Assembly (NCBI RefSeq): GCF_003864295.1
Contig: NZ_BDQK01000008.1
Span: 1-64,000, forward strand
Length of the DNA stretch: 64,000 bases
From: Aphanothece sacrum FPU1
Lineage (GTDB): Bacteria > Cyanobacteriota > Cyanobacteriia > Cyanobacteriales > Microcystaceae
Direction of reading: 5' to 3'
Part shown: positions 59,012 to 64,000 of the stretch, one piece after another
How the letters are laid out: each line of letters opens with the position of its first letter
Position numbering within the stretch: the first letter of the stretch is position 1
The notes under the pieces: model-generated
Database searches by the model: none
Told to the model about the DNA's origin: nothing
The model's input: only the letters and a program-made list of their open reading frames with translations
Position numbers and translations under genes: made by a program

Positions 59012-60169
59012 ATGATAAAAATTGCTGTTCCAAAAGAAAGTGAACTGGGAGAATTGAGAGTGGCTCTGGTTCCCGATACCGTCTCGCGCTTTGTTAAGCT
59101 GGGGTTTGAGGTATTGGTGCAAACTGGGGCAGGACTTGGGGCCCATTTTACGGATGCTGACTATGAACTAGCTGGGGCCACCATAATCAGTTCTCCGAGT
59201 CGATTATGGGGAGAAGCCGATCTATTACTCAAAGTTGGCCCTCCAGGGATACAGCATGGACAACCGGAAATGAATTGGCTCAAGGCAGGAAGCGTTCTCA
59301 TTAGTTTTCTTGATCCCCTAGCTAACCCAGAACGTATTCAAGAATTAGCTCAACGCAAAATCACGGCTTTGAGCATGGAATTAATTCCCCGTAGCAGTCG
59401 CGCCCAAAGCATGGATGCGCTGTCTTCTCAAGCCAATATTGCTGGATATAAAGCAGCTTTAATTGCAGCAGCTTCCTTACCCAGATTATTCCCTATGATG
59501 ACTACGGCGGCCGGAACTATTCCCCCCGCTAAAGTTTTAGTCATTGGTGCAGGTGTGGCCGGGTTACAAGCGATCGCCACGGCCCGTCGTTTAGGGGCAG
59601 TTGTAGAGGCATTTGATGTGCGTCCTGCGGTCAAAGAAGAGGTGCAAAGTGTGGGAGCTAAATTTATCGAAATTCCCATCGAAGAAGACACCGCAACCAA
59701 TGGGGGTTATGCCAAAGAGGTCGGTCAAAGTACCCAAGAACGCATCCGTCAAGTGTTAACTGAACATGTTAAAAAAGCGGATGTGGTGATCACCACTGCT
59801 CAAGTTCAAGGAAAACGGGCCCCTCTGATTGTCACCGAAGAAATGGTAGGAGAGATGAAATTAGGCTCGGTCATTGTAGATATGGCGGCTGGACAAGGAG
59901 GCAACTGTGCTTGTACGGAACCGGGCAAAGATGTTTACTACAACGGTGTTACCATTATTGGCCCCTTAAACTTACCGTCTTCTGTTCCTATCGATGCGAG
60001 TCAAGTTTATGCCAAAAACTTACTAACTTTGGTGAAATATCTCGTCAAAGATGGAGAATTTAACTTTAATTTCGAGGATGACATCATTGATAGTACCTGT
60101 GTCACCTACGAGGGAGAAATTCGCCACGCCAAGGTTAAACAAGCCCTATCTACCTTAGTAGAAGCATAA
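59012..60169 (+). CDS. pntAA: NAD(P) transhydrogenase subunit alpha part 1
   Basis: A 385-residue NAD(H)-binding domain I of proton-translocating transhydrogenase, which reduces NADP+ with NADH at the expense of the proton gradient. It begins KIAVPKESELGELRVALVPD. The nucleotide loop is KVLVIGAGVAGLQAIATARR (about 174-193), and the mobile loop contains MVGEMKLGSVIVDMAAGQGG. The following genes encode the membrane part and NADP domain as separate proteins, as usual in cyanobacteria. GAAGGAAGG precedes the ATG. Confidence 0.96.
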   Translation: MIKIAVPKESELGELRVALVPDTVSRFVKLGFEVLVQTGAGLGAHFTDADYELAGATIISSPSRLWGEADLLLKVGPPGIQHGQPEMNWLKAGSVLISFLDPLANPERIQELAQRKITALSMELIPRSSRAQSMDALSSQANIAGYKAALIAAASLPRLFPMMTTAAGTIPPAKVLVIGAGVAGLQAIATARRLGAVVEAFDVRPAVKEEVQSVGAKFIEIPIEEDTATNGGYAKEVGQSTQERIRQVLTEHVKKADVVITTAQVQGKRAPLIVTEEMVGEMKLGSVIVDMAAGQGGNCACTEPGKDVYYNGVTIIGPLNLPSSVPIDASQVYAKNLLTLVKYLVKDGEFNFNFEDDIIDSTCVTYEGEIRHAKVKQALSTLVEA

Positions 60170-60231
60170 AACAGTTAACAGTGATTTAACTGATAACTGG
60201 TCACTGGTAACTGGTCACTGAATAAGGAGTA

Positions 60232-60528
60232 ATGTCATCCATGACCACTGGATTATTGATTGGTTTAGTCGTATTCGTTTTAGCCTCCTTTGTAGGGTTT
60301 GAGGTCATTAATAAAGTGCCTCCCACCCTTCATACTCCTCTGATGTCAGGGGCTAATGCTATTTCAGGTATTGCGGTCGTTGGGGCAATATTAATTGCTG
60401 GCCCCAGAGAATGGAATCTTACCGTTATTTTAGGCTTAATTGCGGTGGTATTGGCTACCGTTAACGTGGTCGGCGGCTTTTTAGTCACTGATCGTATGTT
60501 ACAAATGTTCAAGAAAAAGGCGGCATAA
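60232..60528 (+). CDS. pntAB: NAD(P) transhydrogenase subunit alpha part 2
   Basis: A 98-residue membrane subunit with three to four helices (LLIGLVVFVLASFVGFEVIN, then a segment HTPLMSGANAISGIAVVGAI, and LTVILGLIAVVLATVNVVGG), forming part of the proton channel. ATG 60232 lies close to AAGGAG; a second ATG three codons later (60241) is an alternative. The stop is 2 bp before pntB. Confidence 0.95.
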   Translation: MSSMTTGLLIGLVVFVLASFVGFEVINKVPPTLHTPLMSGANAISGIAVVGAILIAGPREWNLTVILGLIAVVLATVNVVGGFLVTDRMLQMFKKKAA

Positions 60529-60530
60529 AC

Positions 60531-61958
60531 ATGAACGATACTTTATGTAATGAGGCCCTGTCGGGTTTGACCACTGGCATCGAATTGACCTATTTAGTTG
60601 CTGCTGCCCTATTTATTGTGGGGTTAAAGCAACTGGGATCACCGGCCACGGCCCGTCAAGGTAATATTGTCGCGGCAGTGGGTATGCTTTTAGCCACGGT
60701 CGCTACCATGATTAATCTGTCTGTTCTCAATTATGAGATGATTTTGGTGGCGATTATTATCGGTTCCATTATTGGGGCTATCACCGCGCAAAAAGTAGCC
60801 ATGACGGAAATGCCCCAAATGGTGGGTATTTTCAACGGATTAGGGGGTGCTGCTAGTGCTTTAGTTGCTGTTGGCGAATTCTGGCGTTTATTAGACACAG
60901 GGTCAACTATTCCCATTGATGCAACTTTAGTGGCTATTTTAGGGGTATTTATCGGTGGTGTCACCTTAACGGGTAGTTTACTAGCTTTTGCTAAGTTACA
61001 AGGCTTAGTAAGCGGTTCTCCTGTGACTTTCCCCCTACAACAACCTTTCAATATTTTTCTGTTTCTGTCTTTCATTGCGGGCAGTGTTTATCTATTCTTC
61101 AACCCGGTTAACCCACTTCTTTTCTTGGCATTAACGGTTGTTTCTCTGGTCTTTGGGGTATTATTCGTCCTGCCTATTGGTGGTGGCGATATGCCTGTAG
61201 TTATCTCCCTCTTAAACAGTTTTTCTGGTTTAGCAGCCAGTGCGGCCGGGTTCATCTTAATGAACAATATGTTGATCGTGGCTGGTGCATTAGTGGGAGC
61301 ATCGGGTATCATCTTAACCCAAATCATGTGTAAAGCCATGAACCGTTCCTTAGTCAGCGTTCTCTTTGGGGCGTTTGGTAGTGCTGGCGGTACGGTAGTT
61401 GGTGGTTCCGGTACGGCCACTGATAAAGTAGTCCACTCTATCGATACAGAAGAAGGGGCGATGATGTTGGGTTATGCCCGTTCTGTGGTCATTGTACCCG
61501 GATACGGTATGGCGGTAGCGCAAGCGCAACATACGGTCAGAGAATTGGCTAGTCAACTTGAAAAAATGGGCGTAGAGGTTAAATATGCCATTCATCCAGT
61601 GGCGGGACGGATGCCTGGACACATGAATGTGTTATTGGCTGAAGCGAACGTTCCCTACAACCAATTGTATGACATGGACGACATCAACCCTCAATTTGAG
61701 CAGACTGATGTAGCCTTGATTATTGGGGCAAATGATGTGGTTAACCCGGCGGCCCGTCATGATCAAAGCAGTCCTATCTATGGAATGCCTATCTTAGAAG
61801 TAGATAAAGCTCATCATACTATTGTCATTAAACGGGGTATGAGTGCAGGTTTTGCGGGTGTAGAAAATGAATTATTCTACGATGATAAAACCATGATGCT
61901 CTTTGGTAGCGCGCAAGATGTTGTCTCTAAATTAGTGGCTGAAGTTAAACAATTATAA
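60531..61958 (+). CDS. pntB: NAD(P) transhydrogenase subunit beta
   Basis: A 475-residue subunit with about nine helices (1-290) and the C-terminal NADP(H)-binding domain III. The membrane part includes KVAMTEMPQMVGIFNGLGGA and ISLLNSFSGLAASAAGF. Domain III includes VVIVPGYGMAVAQAQHTVRE, YAIHPVAGRMPGHMNVLLAE, NDVVNPAARHDQSSPIYGMP and VIKRGMSAGFAGVENELFY. All signature motifs are intact. It is the last gene of the pnt operon, followed by a hairpin. Confidence 0.97.
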   Translation: MNDTLCNEALSGLTTGIELTYLVAAALFIVGLKQLGSPATARQGNIVAAVGMLLATVATMINLSVLNYEMILVAIIIGSIIGAITAQKVAMTEMPQMVGIFNGLGGAASALVAVGEFWRLLDTGSTIPIDATLVAILGVFIGGVTLTGSLLAFAKLQGLVSGSPVTFPLQQPFNIFLFLSFIAGSVYLFFNPVNPLLFLALTVVSLVFGVLFVLPIGGGDMPVVISLLNSFSGLAASAAGFILMNNMLIVAGALVGASGIILTQIMCKAMNRSLVSVLFGAFGSAGGTVVGGSGTATDKVVHSIDTEEGAMMLGYARSVVIVPGYGMAVAQAQHTVRELASQLEKMGVEVKYAIHPVAGRMPGHMNVLLAEANVPYNQLYDMDDINPQFEQTDVALIIGANDVVNPAARHDQSSPIYGMPILEVDKAHHTIVIKRGMSAGFAGVENELFYDDKTMMLFGSAQDVVSKLVAEVKQL

Positions 61959-61985
61959 TTGTTTAACTTCAGTTTAATCTTGATA

Positions 61986-62018
61986 TATACCTCCCTGTTT
62001 GATGAATGGGGGGGTATA
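61986..62018 (+). terminator. Terminator-like hairpin after pntB
   Basis: TATACCTCCC (61986-61995) pairs with GGGGGGGTATA (62008-62018), leaving a 12-nt loop, and is followed by AT-rich sequence. It suits the end of the pnt operon. Confidence 0.55.
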
Positions 62019-62086
62019 ATTATAGAAAGAATTACTTCTCAAAGGGATTGACTATTTAATATAAACATAATCTTACCTAAAAAATA

Positions 62087-62107
62087 AGGGTGAGCAATGC
62101 TCACCCT
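62087..62107 (-). terminator. Terminator hairpin of sodB
   Basis: AGGGTGAGC-AAT-GCTCACCCT, a perfect 9-bp stem. On the minus strand it is followed by TTATTTTTT. It is the same repeat as the hairpin at 9155-9181, where it also ends a minus-strand operon. Confidence 0.75.
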
Positions 62108-62134
62108 ACTAAAAGAATTTATTAATTAATAGAA

Positions 62135-62737
62135 TTAGATAGCTTTGGCATAATTTTCTGCTACAAAGTCCCAATTTATTAAGCTACTAACAAAAGTATC
62201 CATGTAAGCAGGACGCTTATTTTGGTAATCTAAATAATAGGCGTGTTCCCAAACATCCATTGTTAATAAGGGAATTTGTCCGGCAGTCATAGGGTTGTCT
62301 GCATTAGGGGTTTTGGTAACTTTTAGAGTACCATTATCTAATACTAACCAAGCCCAACCACTACCAAATTGAGTAGTACCTGCACTTTTGAAGGCTTCAA
62401 CAAACTTTTCAAAGCTACCAAAATCCTCATTAATTTTAGCAGCTAATGGGCCGGTGGGAGTGCCACCACCACTAGGTTTGATACAATTCCAATAAAAAGA
62501 ATGATTCCACGCTTGGGCAGCATTATTAAATAGTCCTTGTTTAGAAGCATCACCGGCAATATGTTTGATAACTTCTTCAAGGGATTTATTATCTAAATCA
62601 GTCCCTTTAACTGCATTATTGTAGTTAGTGACGTAAGCTGCATGGTGCTTATCGTGATGGAATTCTAAGGTACTTTTAGAAATATGGGGTTCTAATGCAG
62701 TATAGTCGTAAGGTAATGCAGGAAGTTCGTAAGCCAT
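62135..62737 (-). CDS. sodB: Iron superoxide dismutase
   Basis: A 200-residue enzyme dismuting superoxide in the cytosol. Metal ligands: His27 (EFHHDKHHAAYV), His79 (AQAWNHSFYW), Asp161 and His165 (MDVWEHAYYLDY). AAQAWNHSFYWNC and the Gln in QFGSGWAWLV point to the iron rather than the manganese type. No signal peptide. GAGG precedes the ATG at some distance. Monocistronic with its own terminator. Confidence 0.96.
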   Translation of the reverse strand: MAYELPALPYDYTALEPHISKSTLEFHHDKHHAAYVTNYNNAVKGTDLDNKSLEEVIKHIAGDASKQGLFNNAAQAWNHSFYWNCIKPSGGGTPTGPLAAKINEDFGSFEKFVEAFKSAGTTQFGSGWAWLVLDNGTLKVTKTPNADNPMTAGQIPLLTMDVWEHAYYLDYQNKRPAYMDTFVSSLINWDFVAENYAKAI

Positions 62738-62925
62738 GGGTGTTCAATCCTCTGTCGATTGCTTCGATGAATCATTATTTATTAAGTATGTTTGTCATTG
62801 CTCAGACTGTTAACTATGAATACGGTCTGATGCTGATGCAATAAAACTTAATACTTAGATCTTAGCTTAAAACGTTACCGAATCCAAATTAAGTAAATAT
62901 ACTCTCTAGATTTTGGTGTTTATCC

Positions 62926-63393
62926 TTACATTTGATTGATTTTTTCACAGAACCAATCTTCATCTAACAATTGTTGTATTGTATAGGGGCATTCTTGGGG
63001 GAAAGTATCTAATCCCGATTTAACTGAAACATATTTACGTGCTTTCTTATAAATAATAGAAAGATTCTCCTCAAGATAATTATAGAAATTCGTTGTCATA
63101 CGTCTATTAATTTGAGTACGAAAACCGATCACTTCTGCACACCAGTTTCGATAATTTCTTTCATTCTCATTATGCCAATATTCTATCATCAGCAAATGAC
63201 GAATTATCTGTTCTAATAGACTTTCTATTTTATGCTTTTTTTCACTTCCCAAATCATCTAACTCCTCAATTAAATTTTCTAAATCCAATTCATTAAACCT
63301 TTTTTCTCTTAACAATTTTACGATTTCTCTGATCCATAGATAATCGTCAATTTCATACAATTCTTTGAGATTATGTACCGTTGATAGATTCAT
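62926..63393 (-). CDS. DUF29 family protein
   Basis: A DUF29 protein of 155 residues from the ATG at 63393 (NLSTVHNLKELYEIDDYLWI); an in-frame ATG at 63432 would add 13 residues. The family signatures are REKRFNELDLENLIEELDDL, a His/Trp-rich middle (IIRHLLMIEYWHNENERNYR) and the end FPQECPYTIQQLLDEDW. It is one of three DUF29 genes in the window, from a different subgroup than 29627. The upstream LOG-like gene ends shortly before it and may be cotranscribed. Function unknown. Confidence 0.87.
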   Translation of the reverse strand: MNLSTVHNLKELYEIDDYLWIREIVKLLREKRFNELDLENLIEELDDLGSEKKHKIESLLEQIIRHLLMIEYWHNENERNYRNWCAEVIGFRTQINRRMTTNFYNYLEENLSIIYKKARKYVSVKSGLDTFPQECPYTIQQLLDEDWFCEKINQM

Positions 63394-63438
63394 AATTGCC
63401 TTACCGTTATTCTTGACTTTCCCTAAAACCATTATAGC

Positions 63439-63930
63439 TCATTCCATAAGTATTCTTTTTACATAGTTAATAGCTGTTTGAGTATTAACTGCTACTGTCA
63501 CTAAATTAGGTGATAATTGTTTAAAGAATTGTTGACTTTCTGAGTGTTCACTTAATAAGATAACAGGTGTATTATTTTTCAATGCTAAAGCTATTTCTGA
63601 TGCAGTTCCCAACCCCATTCCACAAGCAATTATAACATCAGAAGATAAAACATTAATATTATTTCGAGCATTTCCTAAATCAGTCACAATAGCAATATCA
63701 ATAAACTCAGATATATTTTTAGTATTATTATTTGGTAAAATTCCAATTGTTAAACCCCCGAATTCTTTAGCCCCTTTACTTGCTGCATCCATTACTCCTA
63801 CATTGCGGCCACCTGTTAATAATATCCATCCTTCTTGAGCAATTAATTTTCCTAATTCGTAGGCGTTTTTAATGTCTGTATCTGTGCCTAATTCTCCTGG
63901 CCCCATGACTCCAATAATCCTTTTTTTCAT
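63439..63930 (-). CDS. TIGR00725 family, LOG-like Rossmann protein
   Basis: A 163-residue nucleotide-binding-like protein. It shows KRIIGVMGPGELGTDTDIKN, the GWILLTGGRNVGVMDAASKG stretch (like GGGxxGxM of LOG proteins), and VIIACGMGLGTASEIALALK (equivalent to PGGxGTxxE). LOG relatives cleave cytokinin-type nucleotides, but the TIGR00725 subgroup has no proven activity. AAAGGAG lies ahead of the ATG. The 31 bases after 63969 belong to the upstream region and hold no gene. Confidence 0.88.
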   Translation of the reverse strand: MKKRIIGVMGPGELGTDTDIKNAYELGKLIAQEGWILLTGGRNVGVMDAASKGAKEFGGLTIGILPNNNTKNISEFIDIAIVTDLGNARNNINVLSSDVIIACGMGLGTASEIALALKNNTPVILLSEHSESQQFFKQLSPNLVTVAVNTQTAINYVKRILME

Positions 63931-64000
63931 GATTTATTTTGTCTCCTTTTTTAATATAAAAAGTAAGGGCAACGTCTTTTTTGATTGTATTTAAAAAGAA

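Overview
The window is chromosomal DNA of a cyanobacterium. Direct evidence is the photosystem II proteins PsbU and Psb28, the cytochrome b6f subunit PetM, a SigC-type sigma factor, an Rre1/Ycf29-type regulator, XisH/XisI, and many GCGATCGC (HIP1) octamers in an AT-rich background. Uma2 and DUF29 proteins, many toxin-antitoxin genes, AT-rich tandem repeats and PEP-CTERM proteins fit a unicellular Crocosphaera/Cyanothece/Gloeothece/Microcystis-like lineage. This placement is an inference; no marker here fixes the genus.

Layout. 1-2.6 kb: end of an unidentified helical protein, two Uma2 nucleases, a small antitoxin-like ORF and a decayed alpha/beta hydrolase. 2.8-9.2 kb: UvrD-like helicase, PEP-CTERM protein, GT39-like membrane glycosyltransferase and a RelE-type TA pair. 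9.2-12.7 kb: minus-strand NrtA/CmpA/CynA-type ABC transporter (permease, binding protein, ATPase) preceded by a recognisable ydaO-type c-di-AMP riboswitch. 12.9-19.5 kb: ferredoxin, sigC, HicBA, SGNH hydrolase, low-molecular-weight phosphatase, Rre1-like regulator and YlqD. 19.6-28.8 kb: acyl-ACP/CoA synthetase, a degenerate flavoprotein between two copies of an interspersed repeat, a large FAD oxidoreductase, a second PEP-CTERM-like protein and a histidine kinase with an eroded ATPase domain. 28.9-35.5 kb: rpsD, DUF29, a J-like protein, psbU, nadB and a TPR/HEAT membrane protein. 35.5-41.2 kb: decayed VapBC-like module, XisHI, alaS, a MITE with perfect 34-bp ends, and the DUF6888-DUF6887 pair. 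41.3-46.4 kb: P450 and UPF0182. 46.5-54.2 kb: solute-binding lipoprotein, two membrane glycosyltransferases, an IS200/IS605 element with intact tnpB and truncated tnpA, and an alpha-toroid protein. 54.2-55.9 kb: a recent tandem duplication of an Rpn-family nuclease in which ACG occupies the start-codon position in both copies. 55.9-64 kb: pdxA, petM, psb28, a TIGR01777 epimerase, the pntAA-pntAB-pntB transhydrogenase operon, sodB, DUF29 and a LOG-like TIGR00725 protein.

Housekeeping, photosynthesis and redox genes (alaS, rpsD, nadB, pdxA, pntAB, petM, psbU, psb28, sodB) form the stable background. Between them lie small selfish or defensive modules in different states of decay. The observations most worth checking are the c-di-AMP riboswitch and its possible start-region switch on the anion transporter, the duplicated ACG-start nuclease, the perfect-TIR MITE, and a structured untranslated stretch in front of psbU.
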